From: Candidatus Aminicenantota bacterium
GTDB lineage: Bacteria > Acidobacteriota > Aminicenantia > Aminicenantales > Aminicenantaceae
Assembly: GCA_030612445.1 (NCBI GenBank)
Contig: JAUWNW010000004.1
Span: 1 to 49,221 of the forward strand
Reading direction: 5' to 3'
Length of the DNA: 49,221 nt
Shown here: positions 33,109 to 42,367 of the stretch, piece after piece
How positions within the stretch are numbered: the stretch's first letter is position 1
How the letters are laid out: every line of letters begins with the position of its first letter
Position numbers and translations under genes: made by a program
The notes under the pieces: model-generated
Told to the model about the DNA's origin: nothing
What the model saw: the letters and a program-made list of their open reading frames with translations, nothing else
The model's database searches: none

Positions 33109-34785
33109 ATGCCAAAAATATATATTTATCCGAAAAAAGGAGATGTTTATCATTTTTCACTTCTGGACAAAATTTCTTCTCTCGGCCGCTCTGCAGATAA
33201 TGATATTCCTTTAGATGACCAATTTTGCTCAAAAAAGCATGCTTTAATATTCCCTGAGGGCCCTGATTTTTTTATTCAGGATAATAACAGTAAGAATGGA
33301 GTTTTTCTCAACGGAAAAAGGATCTCCAGAAAAAGCATCCTCAAAAAAGGTGATGAAATTTTGCTTGGATCAACCAGGATCGTATTCGGCTTAAAAATTG
33401 ATTCCAATGTAGAAGTAACCGATTCCCCTTCCTCATCAGCTAATATCAACACTATATTAAACCTTAAAGATATTCTAAAAAAAACAAGCATGAGCACGAC
33501 AATTCAAGCTGACGGAAAATCCATTGATATGGAAATGCTGAGATCTCAACACCAGGATTTCGCCGTTATCAATGAAGTTAGTAAAGCTTTGATCCTGCAT
33601 AAACCTCTTGATGAACTTCTCGAATATATTATGGATATCATTGGTGAAAATTTGAAGATGGACAGAGGAATTCTCCTGCGGCATGAGGGACATCCTCCTC
33701 AACTTATTGCCAAAGTCGTCAGGATAAATAGCAAAGAACTGATCAATAAAAAAATCCAGGTCAGTCAAAGTATTGTTAACACTGCAATTAAAAAAAATTC
33801 AGCGATTTTAATTTCCGACACTCAAAGCGATACACGGTTTAAATCCCAGCAGAGTATTCTGAATTTAAACATTCATTCAGCCATGTGTGTTCCTTTATGG
33901 AACAACCAAAAGATCATGGGTATAATTTATTGCGACCGCATATCCCTCCAATCACCTTTTTCTCAAGATGATTTGAGATTGTTAACTCTTCTATCCAATT
34001 TAGCTGCAGTTAAAATTGAGAATGCAGAACTTTATGAAAAAGACCTTGAAAGAGAAAAAATGGAAAAAGAATTACAATTAGCTGCTCAGATCCAGAAAGG
34101 CTTGCTTCCTCAAAAACCCCCAAAGATCAATAACTTCGACATAGCTGGAACTAATGTTCCCTGCTCCCAGGTCGGAGGTGATTATTATGACTATATTCCG
34201 ATAAACTCAAGTCAGGTGGGAATTGCTATTGCTGATGTTTCAGGCAAGGGCGTAAGTTCTTCACTACTGATGGCTTCCTTACGCGCTTCCCTTCATTCAG
34301 AAATCGACAATGAACATCTATTAAACAAAATGGCTGCTAAACTTAATAATTTCGTGCACAAAAGCTCAGCCATGAACAGCTTCATAACTTTTTGTTTTTG
34401 CGACCTTCATCATAAAACAGGAGAAATAAATTATATCAATGCCGGTCACAATCCTCCCATTATTCTTGACAGCAAGGGTAGGGTCCAACGCCTGGAAATA
34501 TCCGGCCTCTGTTTGGGGATGTTTCCTGATTTAAGTTATTCCCTTAAAAAAACAAAATTAGATCCTGGAGATCTCCTCCTGCTATACACTGATGGCTTCA
34601 CAGAAAGCAGAAATAATAAAAACCAAGAATTTCAGGAATCAGGGCTTATTAATGCCCTAAAAAAACATGCAAACCTGCCTGCCCAAAAACTTATAAGTGC
34701 TATCTTTGACGAACTTGAAAGCTTTGCACAGGAAGAACCTCCTTTTGACGACAGAACAATAGTAATCATCAAACGCACAACTTAA
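33109..34785 (+). CDS. FHA-GAF-SpoIIE (PP2C) phosphatase
   Basis: The 558-residue signalling protein has three parts. The first is an FHA phosphothreonine-binding domain (residues 1-95, with SLGRSADNDIPL, CSKKHA and NNSKNGVFLNG). A GAF sensor domain covers about 150-305, with SAMCVPLWNNQKIMGIIYCD. A SpoIIE/RsbU PP2C domain covers about 325-556, with AAQIQKGLLPQ, VGGDYYDY, IADVSGKGVSSSLLMA, NAGHNPPIIL and DRTIVIIKR. The metal-binding Asp residues are present. It would dephosphorylate a STAS protein such as the one at 30214. The FHA domain implies input from Ser/Thr phosphorylation, and the GAF domain from a small ligand. Confidence 0.87.
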   Translation: MPKIYIYPKKGDVYHFSLLDKISSLGRSADNDIPLDDQFCSKKHALIFPEGPDFFIQDNNSKNGVFLNGKRISRKSILKKGDEILLGSTRIVFGLKIDSNVEVTDSPSSSANINTILNLKDILKKTSMSTTIQADGKSIDMEMLRSQHQDFAVINEVSKALILHKPLDELLEYIMDIIGENLKMDRGILLRHEGHPPQLIAKVVRINSKELINKKIQVSQSIVNTAIKKNSAILISDTQSDTRFKSQQSILNLNIHSAMCVPLWNNQKIMGIIYCDRISLQSPFSQDDLRLLTLLSNLAAVKIENAELYEKDLEREKMEKELQLAAQIQKGLLPQKPPKINNFDIAGTNVPCSQVGGDYYDYIPINSSQVGIAIADVSGKGVSSSLLMASLRASLHSEIDNEHLLNKMAAKLNNFVHKSSAMNSFITFCFCDLHHKTGEINYINAGHNPPIILDSKGRVQRLEISGLCLGMFPDLSYSLKKTKLDPGDLLLLYTDGFTESRNNKNQEFQESGLINALKKHANLPAQKLISAIFDELESFAQEEPPFDDRTIVIIKRTT

Positions 34786-34837
34786 AGCATTGAAATCATA
34801 GCCCATTTTAAATTTAAACTTTTTTCTGTTATACTAT

Positions 34838-35090
34838 CCTGGATTATTCATGAGTCGAGGTTGCCGTAGATACAAGGCACAATGGATGCAGCTGTGAACA
34901 TCCACCGCAAATCCATTGTAAGGAAGCAGATGCGGTAAGATCGGCTCGCTCGTAGAGTAAAAAATGTCGATTATTTATGGAAGTGACATTCTGAGTGAAA
35001 TGGTCATCATGAATTTCGTATAAATTAAGCCAATATATTGATATGAATTGTTTTATCATCAACCTCGACATTTTTTATGAATGGTTCAGG
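34838..35090 (+). repeat. Family A element, short form (253 bp)
   Basis: This is a complete copy from CCTGGATTATTCATGAGTCGAGG to ACATTTTTTATGAATGGTTCAGG. It lacks the nested palindrome insert of the long form. The core (GCGGTAAGATCGGCTCGCTC) is well kept, but the 3' module is diverged. It fills most of the 325-bp gap between the SpoIIE-type gene and the M16 pair. Confidence 0.8.
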
Positions 35091-35110
35091 CTATATTGGT
35101 TTTTACCTAT

Positions 35111-36445
35111 ATGATAAATAAAAAGTGCTTAGTCGCTGTTGCCTTTTTACATCTGGCTTTATCTGGATTTTTATTTGCTGGTCAGGAAATAAAAAACTCC
35201 TCCTTCCCTTTAACATATTTTCAATTAGAAAACGGTCTAACTATTATTTTATCCGAAGACTATTCATTACCTGTAATATCAGTGATGGTCGCTTATAAAG
35301 TTGGTTCTATAAATGAGCAACCAGGCAAAACCGGTCTTTCATATCTTCTTGAAAATCTTATGTTCCAGGGTTCAAGAAATGTGGGTCGAATGCAACATAT
35401 CAGTTTTATCCAACGAATCGGAGGAACACTCAGTGCCCGGACGGACAGAGAGAAAACTTTGTTTTTCCAGACGGTATCGTCCAATCAAATGGCTATAGTT
35501 CTTTGGCTGGAAGCGGACAGAATGAAATCCCTTTCTATTTCATATACTAGGGTTGAACAGGCTAAAAAAGCAATAATCGAAGAGATGAAGCAAAAAAAAT
35601 CGCACAACCTTTTCCAGAATAGTTCTCTTCTCTTTGATAAACTCCTTTTTTCTGACTATATATACTATCACCCGATTATTGGAGAAGAATCCGATATCAG
35701 AAATATTTCATTAAAAGACGTTCTTGATTTTCACTCCACTTATTATCGCCCTAACAATGCTGTGATCTGCATAACCGGAAATATTGATAAACAAAAAACC
35801 ATTTATCTTATAAGAAAATACTTCCAATCCATCCCTGCAGGAAAACCTGTCCCCGCAATTAACGACTCTTCCCAAACGCCTGAATTAACCAGCAAAACAG
35901 AATCAATTACCAATTCCCTAGCATCTACTCCTGGATTTTTTCTTGGTTATCGAATTTCCCCCCCTTATAGCAGGGATTATTATACAATGTCTGTAATTGA
36001 GTACCTTCTTCTAAAAGGAGAAAGTTCACGCCTTTATCAAAGACTGGCCAAAAAAGAAAGGACCGCTCAGAAAATAGAAGGTGGGATAATAAAAATTAAA
36101 AACCGGGCTATATTTAGTTTTTTTGTAACAAGCACCAACAACTATACAAGGAACAGAAGTAAGAAGGCATTACTATCTGAGCTGAATAAATTAAAATCTA
36201 ATATTGTTTCCGAACCTGAGCTAACAAAAGCTAAAAATTTACTTAAAACCGCCTATATCAAGCGTTATGCAACCTCCCTGGGGAAGGCATTTTTTTTAAT
36301 TGAAACATTTCTTAACAACAAAGACATGCAAACATTTCAGGATGAACTTAATAAGTATCTTGAAGTGACCCCTACCAGGATCATTGGAATAGCAAATAGA
36401 TATTTCAACGATAAAAGTATTTTAGTAAATATTGAAATCAAATGA
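35111..36445 (+). CDS. Exported M16-family peptidase-like protein, zinc motif lost (subunit 1)
   Basis: The 444-residue protein has a signal peptide (LVAVAFLHLALSGFLFAG) and the typical M16 opening (FQLENGLTIILSEDYSLPVISVMVAYKVGS). The catalytic H-x-x-E-H appears as Y78-x-x-E81-N82 in GLSYLLENLMFQGS, so both zinc-binding histidines are gone. The distal Glu region (IIEEMKQKK) remains. The second M16 domain has SSRLYQRLAKKERTA. I chose ATG 35111. A start at 35081 lies in family A repeat sequence. The stop overlaps the next M16 gene (ATGA), so the two are probably co-produced as a heterodimer in the envelope. Confidence 0.75.
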   Translation: MINKKCLVAVAFLHLALSGFLFAGQEIKNSSFPLTYFQLENGLTIILSEDYSLPVISVMVAYKVGSINEQPGKTGLSYLLENLMFQGSRNVGRMQHISFIQRIGGTLSARTDREKTLFFQTVSSNQMAIVLWLEADRMKSLSISYTRVEQAKKAIIEEMKQKKSHNLFQNSSLLFDKLLFSDYIYYHPIIGEESDIRNISLKDVLDFHSTYYRPNNAVICITGNIDKQKTIYLIRKYFQSIPAGKPVPAINDSSQTPELTSKTESITNSLASTPGFFLGYRISPPYSRDYYTMSVIEYLLLKGESSRLYQRLAKKERTAQKIEGGIIKIKNRAIFSFFVTSTNNYTRNRSKKALLSELNKLKSNIVSEPELTKAKNLLKTAYIKRYATSLGKAFFLIETFLNNKDMQTFQDELNKYLEVTPTRIIGIANRYFNDKSILVNIEIK

Positions 36446-37881
36446 AAAGCAGACATTTTATCCCCCTGTTGATCATCCTTTTTTTAAATCCAATTCTGCT
36501 CTCGCAGGAAAGATTCAGAAAGTATCCTCCCAACCCCGAACCGCTTCCTTCCCTCAAGCTTCCTGAGATCGAATCCTGGACCCTTTCCAATGGTCTTAAA
36601 ATATCTGTTATCCGTCTTACTAAAATACCAGTTATCAGCCTCCAATTAATCATTTTTTCAGGAGAAAGCACTTCTCCTGATTCTTTACCCGGTCTTGCGA
36701 CTATTACATCAAAAATGCTGAACCGAGGCTCTTTAAATCTATCTTTCTCAGAAATTGAAAAAACTATTGATCTCATCGGTGGCGAATTTTCTGTCCAGAC
36801 ATTCCCAGATTACACTGTTTTTTCTTTGTTTTTTCTGGAGGAATACCTTGATACTGCCCTCAAGCTTTTAAGTCAAATGCTGCTCCAGCCGACATTTCCC
36901 AGACAAGAGATTGAAAATGTTAAAAGAAATATGTTCTACGATCTTGCTCACAAAAGAAATAATCCTGAATATGCGGGAAAAAAACTTCTTTATCAGATCC
37001 TTTTCAAGGATCACACCTACCGAAAAATATTCTTCAATGATGATATAATAAAAAAATATTCTCTGAAAAACATTCAGATGTTTTTTAATAAATTCTATTG
37101 CCCTAATAATGCCCACCTTGTTCTGGTTGGCAATCTCAACCTTTCTACCGCATCGAGGAAGGTCAGCAGTTACCTAAATACCTGGAAAAAACAAAACATT
37201 GAGATATACCATTTCCCTCCTCCTAAACCCTTGGAAAAAACCAAGATCTGCTTTATTAATATCCCCGGATTAAAAGACGCTTTAATATTTTCCGGAAGTT
37301 CCCTCCCTCCAAAAACCGACCCGGAATACTTTTCTCTTATTGTTCTAAATCAAGTTCTGGGAGGCACTCCCATGAACCGTCTTTTCATGAATCTCCGAGA
37401 ATCAAAAGGAATTGCCTATTGGGCTTTCAGTGAAATGGAATTTTATAAAAGCTGTGGGATTTTTTATATAAGGGCAAGGGTAAGGCCAGACGTAATTCAC
37501 TCTTCAGTTCTAGAAAGCCTTAATGAGATCCGAAGAATTTCCGCCCAAAGGATCCCCGGTCATGAAATCGAACAGGCCAAATCCTATTTGATCGGCAACT
37601 TTCCTTTGGCCATACAAAGATATGATGAACTTGCGTCCAGGCTTTCTGAAATTAAGGCTCTTAATCTCAATGAGGGACACTGGAATAAATATTATGAAAA
37701 GATCATGTATATTGATTCTCAAATAGTCTTTAAATCAGCCTATAATAATCTTCTTAATCCACCAATTATCGTTATTGTCGGTGATCAAGACAATATCATC
37801 GATGAACTGCTTAAATTTAAAACTGTGGAAGTTTATAATAACTCAGGTAAATATTTATACCAATTAACAAAGGAGCAATAG
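36442..37881 (+). CDS. Exported M16-family peptidase-like protein, zinc motif lost (subunit 2)
   Basis: The 479-residue protein has a signal peptide (FIPLLIILFLNPILLS). In place of H-x-x-E-H it has A86-x-x-T89-S90 in GLATITSKMLNRGS, as expected for the non-catalytic partner of two-subunit M16B enzymes. The substrate-binding Arg/Tyr pair is visible in RLFMNLRESKGIAYW. Normally the partner subunit would carry the zinc site, but the adjacent gene lacks it too. The ftcD ribosome binding site overlaps the end of this gene, and ftcD starts 1 bp after the stop. Confidence 0.8.
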   Translation: MKSRHFIPLLIILFLNPILLSQERFRKYPPNPEPLPSLKLPEIESWTLSNGLKISVIRLTKIPVISLQLIIFSGESTSPDSLPGLATITSKMLNRGSLNLSFSEIEKTIDLIGGEFSVQTFPDYTVFSLFFLEEYLDTALKLLSQMLLQPTFPRQEIENVKRNMFYDLAHKRNNPEYAGKKLLYQILFKDHTYRKIFFNDDIIKKYSLKNIQMFFNKFYCPNNAHLVLVGNLNLSTASRKVSSYLNTWKKQNIEIYHFPPPKPLEKTKICFINIPGLKDALIFSGSSLPPKTDPEYFSLIVLNQVLGGTPMNRLFMNLRESKGIAYWAFSEMEFYKSCGIFYIRARVRPDVIHSSVLESLNEIRRISAQRIPGHEIEQAKSYLIGNFPLAIQRYDELASRLSEIKALNLNEGHWNKYYEKIMYIDSQIVFKSAYNNLLNPPIIVIVGDQDNIIDELLKFKTVEVYNNSGKYLYQLTKEQ

Positions 37882-37882
37882 A

Positions 37883-39556
37883 ATGAAACTTGTTGAATGT
37901 GTTCCAAATTTTAGCGAAGGCAGGGATCTTGAAAAAATCAATTCTATCACAAAAGAGATCGAATCAACCCCTAAAGTTTCCCTTCTTGATGTTGACCCGG
38001 GCGAATCCACTAACCGAACTGTTGTCACATTTATTGGCACACCTAAAAATGTATTAGAAGCAGCATTTAAAGCAATCAAAAAAGCAGCAGAGGTTATTGA
38101 CATGAGCAAGCATAAGGGATCCCACAGCAGGATGGGGGCTACGGATGTTTGCCCATTTGTCCCCGTATCAGGGGTAACCATGGAAGATTGCATCAAACTT
38201 GCTCATGAATTAGGCGACAAAGTCGCAAAAGAATTAAGTATACCAGTCTTCCTCTATGAAGAAGCTGCTCAAAAACCCGATAGAAAAAATCTGGCAACAA
38301 TCCGGCGCGGAGAATACGAGGGACTTCCTGAAAAATTGAAAGACCCCAAATGGACCCCCGATTACGGAGAGGCAAAGTTCAACGCAAAAAGTGGAGCTAC
38401 TATTATTGGCGCCAGAGAATTTCTTATAGCTTACAACATAAACCTTAACACCCGTGATAAGCAACTTGCCCATCATATCGCCTTAAACCTACGTGAGATG
38501 GGACGATTTGAAAGAGATGAAAATAATAAAATCGTCAAAGATTCAAATGGTAAGAAAAAAAGAGTAAATGGCAAGTTTAAAGAAGTAAAAGCAGTAGGCT
38601 GGTATGTTAAGGATTACGATATTGCTCAGATATCTATAAATTTTACTAATTATAAAATATCGCCCCCTCACCTTGTTTTTGATGAAACTATCAAAGAAGC
38701 AGAAGCATTGGGATTAAGGGTAACTGGAAGTGAACTGGTAGGCTTGATACCTAAAGAAGCCCTTTTGATGGCAGGAAAACATTACCTTAAAAAACAAGGG
38801 AAAAGCTTGGGAATTCCTGAAGAAGATTTATTAAAAACTGCAGCTGTCTCACTTGGCTTAAATGATGTATCTGCGTTTGACCCTCAAAAAAAAATCATAG
38901 AGTACCAATTCAAAGAATTTGAAAACTCTCTAATCGAACTGAATCTCCGTGAATTTGCAAATGAACTCTCTTCTGACTCTCCTGCTCCGGGAGGGGGAAG
39001 TACTGCCGCTTTATGCGGATCTCTTTCTGCTTCGCTATCTGCCATGGTCTCTAATCTGACTGTGGGAAAAAAGGGTTATGAAGAAGTACAGGATAAGGTA
39101 AAATCACTTGCCGAATCCGCTCAGACCATAAAAGACGACCTGCTCCGTGCTATAGACCAGGATACTCAAGCTTTTAATCAGGTTATGGCTGCTTTCGGAT
39201 TAAATAGAAAAACAAAAGAACAAAAAATTAAAAGAATCGCCGCAATAGAAGATGCAACAAAAGAAGCGAGTTTAATTCCTTTTGAGGTAATGGAGAAATG
39301 TGTAGATGCTTTAAAACTGGCCAAAGAAGTTGCCTTGGCAGGAAATAAAAACTCTATCAGTGATGCAGGCGTTGCTGGGCTCACTGCCCAGGCAGGCGCA
39401 GAAGGAGCATATTATAATGTTATGATCAACCTTCTTGACATTAATGACAAAAAATTTAAATCAGACTTCTCAACCAAGGCCATCGACCTAAAAAAAGACG
39501 CAGTAAAACTGGGAAATGAAATAAGGGAAATTATAGAAAAAGCCTTACTTGAATAG
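37883..39556 (+). CDS. ftcD: Bifunctional glutamate formimidoyltransferase / formimidoyl-THF cyclodeaminase
   Basis: The 557-residue fused enzyme completes histidine breakdown: it moves the formimino group to tetrahydrofolate and then releases ammonia to give methenyl-THF. The formiminotransferase domain (1-330) starts LVECVPNFSEGRD and has HSRMGATDVCPFVPV, VPVFLYEEAA and TNYKISPPHLVFD. The cyclodeaminase domain (350-557) has SDSPAPGGGSTAALCGSLSASL and NKNSISDAGVAGL. AAAGGAG precedes ATG 37883 and lies in the end of the M16 gene. The stop TAG falls inside a family A right-end remnant. No other hut genes are in the window. Confidence 0.93.
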   Translation: MKLVECVPNFSEGRDLEKINSITKEIESTPKVSLLDVDPGESTNRTVVTFIGTPKNVLEAAFKAIKKAAEVIDMSKHKGSHSRMGATDVCPFVPVSGVTMEDCIKLAHELGDKVAKELSIPVFLYEEAAQKPDRKNLATIRRGEYEGLPEKLKDPKWTPDYGEAKFNAKSGATIIGAREFLIAYNINLNTRDKQLAHHIALNLREMGRFERDENNKIVKDSNGKKKRVNGKFKEVKAVGWYVKDYDIAQISINFTNYKISPPHLVFDETIKEAEALGLRVTGSELVGLIPKEALLMAGKHYLKKQGKSLGIPEEDLLKTAAVSLGLNDVSAFDPQKKIIEYQFKEFENSLIELNLREFANELSSDSPAPGGGSTAALCGSLSASLSAMVSNLTVGKKGYEEVQDKVKSLAESAQTIKDDLLRAIDQDTQAFNQVMAAFGLNRKTKEQKIKRIAAIEDATKEASLIPFEVMEKCVDALKLAKEVALAGNKNSISDAGVAGLTAQAGAEGAYYNVMINLLDINDKKFKSDFSTKAIDLKKDAVKLGNEIREIIEKALLE

Positions 39557-39562
39557 TTCAGG
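39549..39562 (+). repeat. Family A right-end remnant at the ftcD/galK junction
   Basis: TTGAATAGTTCAGG matches the family A right terminus. It contains the TAG stop of ftcD and, on the other strand, the TGA stop of galK. The whole gap between these convergent genes is 1 bp. Confidence 0.4.
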
Positions 39563-40736
39563 TTTGAACAGCCCTTGCTCCTTCTCCTATTTCAACATCG
39601 TAAAATTCTGGCTTCACAAATCCCTTTTTGGCTGCTTCCTTAAGAACCAGGTCTTTAAAACTATTTTTTGTATCCTCTTGTACTAGCGCAATGCCGGATC
39701 CTCCAAACCCAGCCCCGGTCATACGGGCTCCCAGACAAGTAGGAACTCGCCTTCCGCATTCATATAATAAATCGAGTTCAGGACAAGAAACCTGATAATC
39801 ATCCCTAAGACTTTCATGTGAAAAGAATAGAAGCTTTCCTAGCTGGATAAAATCATCATTATTCAAGGCCTCTAATGCCTTTTTTACCCGGTAATTTTCT
39901 GAAACCACATGTTTCGCCCGTTTAAAGAGCTTTTCTTCAAAAATATTTTTTCTTTTTTCAATCTCAACAACTGAAATATCCCGAAAGCTTTGAAACCCAT
40001 TTTTCCTCAACTCATTAAGGGCACTATTGGCCTCTGACCGGCGCTTATTGTATTCAGAGCTTGCTAGTTTTCTTTTTACTCTGGTGTTGTAAATAAGTAT
40101 TCTTAAACCCCGGCTTTTTAGTTTAAAAGGAATTATTTTATATTCAAGTGTTAGGCAATCCAGAAAGATAGCAGAATTTTTACATCCGAACACAGAAATG
40201 AACTGATCCATCAGCCCGCACTTTACTCCTACAAAATCATTTTCTGCTTTCTGTCCCATCTTAGCAATTTCTTTAGGTGACAATCCCATATGACAAAGTG
40301 AATTTAAGCCAGTTATACAACTTACTTCAAGCGCAGCTGATGAACTTAATCCAGCCTCAAGCGGAACCTCCCCATATATCAATATATTTAATCCTGGTAT
40401 TTTTTTACCTCTTGTATTCAATATCCAGAGAACACCTCTTATATAATTACTCCATTTCTTTGTTTCCAATTTGCCTGAAACAGGTAGATTAAAGCTGTCT
40501 TCCTCTTCAAAATTATCAGCTCTGATAACAACTTTATCATCCGCCCGGGATGAGGCTAAAAAATAAATTCTGCGGTCGATAGCTGCAGGCAAAACGAAAC
40601 CATTATTATAATCTGTATGTTCTCCGATTATGTTTATCCTTCCCGGAGCTGAAGCGACAACTTCAGGCTTGACGTTAAATCTTTTTTTAAAATCATTGCT
40701 AAGTTTTTTTTCCATAAAGTCTAGCTTTTTGTTCAT
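39558..40736 (-). CDS. galK: Galactokinase
   Basis: The 392-residue GHMP kinase makes galactose-1-phosphate. It has the galactokinase signature GRINIIGEHTDYNNGFVLPAA near residue 35, the P-loop PLEAGLSSSAALEV near 118 and GARMTGAGFGGSGIALV near 340. The catalytic Asp lies in KCGLMDQFISVFG. ATG 40736 is preferred over ATG 40748. ATG 40715 is also possible. A perfect TATAAT ends 11 bp upstream and there is no ribosome binding site, so the transcript may be leaderless. No other Leloir genes are nearby. Confidence 0.92.
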   Translation of the reverse strand: MNKKLDFMEKKLSNDFKKRFNVKPEVVASAPGRINIIGEHTDYNNGFVLPAAIDRRIYFLASSRADDKVVIRADNFEEEDSFNLPVSGKLETKKWSNYIRGVLWILNTRGKKIPGLNILIYGEVPLEAGLSSSAALEVSCITGLNSLCHMGLSPKEIAKMGQKAENDFVGVKCGLMDQFISVFGCKNSAIFLDCLTLEYKIIPFKLKSRGLRILIYNTRVKRKLASSEYNKRRSEANSALNELRKNGFQSFRDISVVEIEKRKNIFEEKLFKRAKHVVSENYRVKKALEALNNDDFIQLGKLLFFSHESLRDDYQVSCPELDLLYECGRRVPTCLGARMTGAGFGGSGIALVQEDTKNSFKDLVLKEAAKKGFVKPEFYDVEIGEGARAVQT

Positions 40737-40747
40737 AGTATAGCACA

Positions 40748-40753
40748 ATTATA
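40748..40753 (-). promoter_or_regulatory. Candidate -10 box of galK
   Basis: A perfect TATAAT on the minus strand lies 11 bp before ATG 40736. The -35 region is poor: TTTACT is present, but at only 15 bp. Confidence 0.35.
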
Positions 40754-40852
40754 CTAATTCAAATCCAAAGTAAAAACAATATTCTTCTTGCACCAAAAGA
40801 TTTTTTATGTCATTATTCTCCAGAGTCAAATTTTATTTTGTAGGAGGAAATG

Positions 40853-42301
40853 ATGTCTAATATTTCAGATTTAAAACCCTCTTTATTATGGAAATATTTC
40901 GAAGAAATATTAAAAATACCTCGTTGTTCAGGTAATGAAAAAGCTCTGGGTGATTATATAGTCTCAGTTGCTAAGCAGCTGAATCTAGATCATATTCGGG
41001 ACAAGACAGGAAATGTGATTGTTTCAAAAAAAGCTACACCTGGATATGAAGGAGCAGAAGGTGTAATATTACAAGGACACCTTGACATGGTGTGTGAAAA
41101 AAACTCGGATGTTACCCACGACTTTACTAAAGATCCGATCAATATATCAATTGAAGGAGAATGGGCAAGCGCTAAAGGAACTACTTTAGGCGCTGATAAT
41201 GGAATAGGAGTCGCTGCCTCTTTAGCAATTATGGAGGATAACAGTTTAATTCATCCATCCCTTGAATTTCTTTTTACTATTGAAGAAGAGACTGGCCTTA
41301 AAGGCGCTTCCGAACTTCAACCTGGAGTCCTTAAAGGGAAAAAACTTTTAAACCTCGACAGTGAAGATGAAGGTGAATTTACTATCGGATGTGCAGGCGG
41401 TGCTGATTCTCAAATAATTTTCCCATTAGAAAAGGAACCTTATGATGGGGCTTCTTATCAAATAAAGCTATCAGGTTTCCTGGGAGGACATAGCGGTGTA
41501 GATATCAATCTGGGCCGGGGAAATTCCATTAAACTGCTCACAAGGCTGCTTTGGGAAGTAGCCAAAGATGTACCCTTCAAACTAGCTCTTATTAAGGGTG
41601 GTAACCTGCGCAATGCCATTCCCCGGGAGTCTGTGGCAGAAATAATACTTGCTCCCGGTAAAGAAGTTCTATTCCAAGAAAAAGCTCTGAAATCATTCAA
41701 AAATATAAAAGCTGAGTTCAAAGCAATAGATCCAGATGTAAGCATGTCCATTGAAAAATCCGACAATGTTTCCGAAACTGTATTGTCTCCTAAGTCCCAG
41801 CGCATGCTTCTCAATCTCCTTTACACTCTTCCCCATGGAATAATCTCTATGCATCCGAAGATAAAAGATCTGGTAGAAACTTCAACTAACCTTGCTGTTG
41901 TTATCACTAAAACCGATAAAGCTGAAATCATTTGCAGCACACGCAGTTCTTCTGCTTCTGCCCTTGAAGCTACACGTAATATACTGGCTGCTTTAAGTGA
42001 AATAACCAGATCTGAAATAATTCAAGAAGAAGGCTATCCAGGTTGGAAGCCAAATCTTGAATCTTCTCTTCTAAAAAAAGTAAAAATTGTCTATAAAGAG
42101 CTTTTCAATAAAGAACCTACTGTGGCTGCCATTCATGCCGGTCTTGAATGTGGTATTATAGGGGATAAATTTCCCGGCATGGATATGATATCTTTTGGGC
42201 CTACAATCAAATTCCCTCATTCGCCTGGAGAAAAAGTCCATATAAATTCAGTGGATAAATTCTGGAAATTTCTAAATAAACTTTTAGAAGAGCTGAAATA
42301 A
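40853..42301 (+). CDS. pepD: PepD-like aminoacyl-histidine (Xaa-His) dipeptidase, M20 family
   Basis: The 482-residue cytosolic zinc dipeptidase shows the beta-Ala-His dipeptidase pattern: IPRCSGNEKALGDYI near residue 22, the metal ligands in LQGHLDMVCEK, TLGADNGIGVAASLAI with the bridging Asp, and LFTIEEETGLKGA with the catalytic Glu pair. The C-terminal HAGLECGIIGDKFPGMDMISFGP holds the last ligand region. AGGAGG suits ATG 40853 better than ATG 40850. It may help recycle histidine-containing peptides, which fits loosely with ftcD nearby. Confidence 0.9.
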   Translation: MSNISDLKPSLLWKYFEEILKIPRCSGNEKALGDYIVSVAKQLNLDHIRDKTGNVIVSKKATPGYEGAEGVILQGHLDMVCEKNSDVTHDFTKDPINISIEGEWASAKGTTLGADNGIGVAASLAIMEDNSLIHPSLEFLFTIEEETGLKGASELQPGVLKGKKLLNLDSEDEGEFTIGCAGGADSQIIFPLEKEPYDGASYQIKLSGFLGGHSGVDINLGRGNSIKLLTRLLWEVAKDVPFKLALIKGGNLRNAIPRESVAEIILAPGKEVLFQEKALKSFKNIKAEFKAIDPDVSMSIEKSDNVSETVLSPKSQRMLLNLLYTLPHGIISMHPKIKDLVETSTNLAVVITKTDKAEIICSTRSSSASALEATRNILAALSEITRSEIIQEEGYPGWKPNLESSLLKKVKIVYKELFNKEPTVAAIHAGLECGIIGDKFPGMDMISFGPTIKFPHSPGEKVHINSVDKFWKFLNKLLEELK

Positions 42302-42347
42302 TGGGTTTTTAAACTCGTACAATTTGTAAAGGATGGACAACTGTTTT

Positions 42348-42367
42348 CCTGGATTATTCACGAGTCG
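42348..42367 (+). repeat. Family A left-end remnant
   Basis: CCTGGATTATTCACGAGTCG is an exact family A left terminus and breaks off after about 20 bp. On the minus strand it encodes the last residues (TTRE) and the stop of the XRE-ImmA gene. Confidence 0.6.

Noticed and set aside
41458-41814. 118-codon minus-strand open frame
   Set aside because: Antisense shadow of the pepD-like gene.
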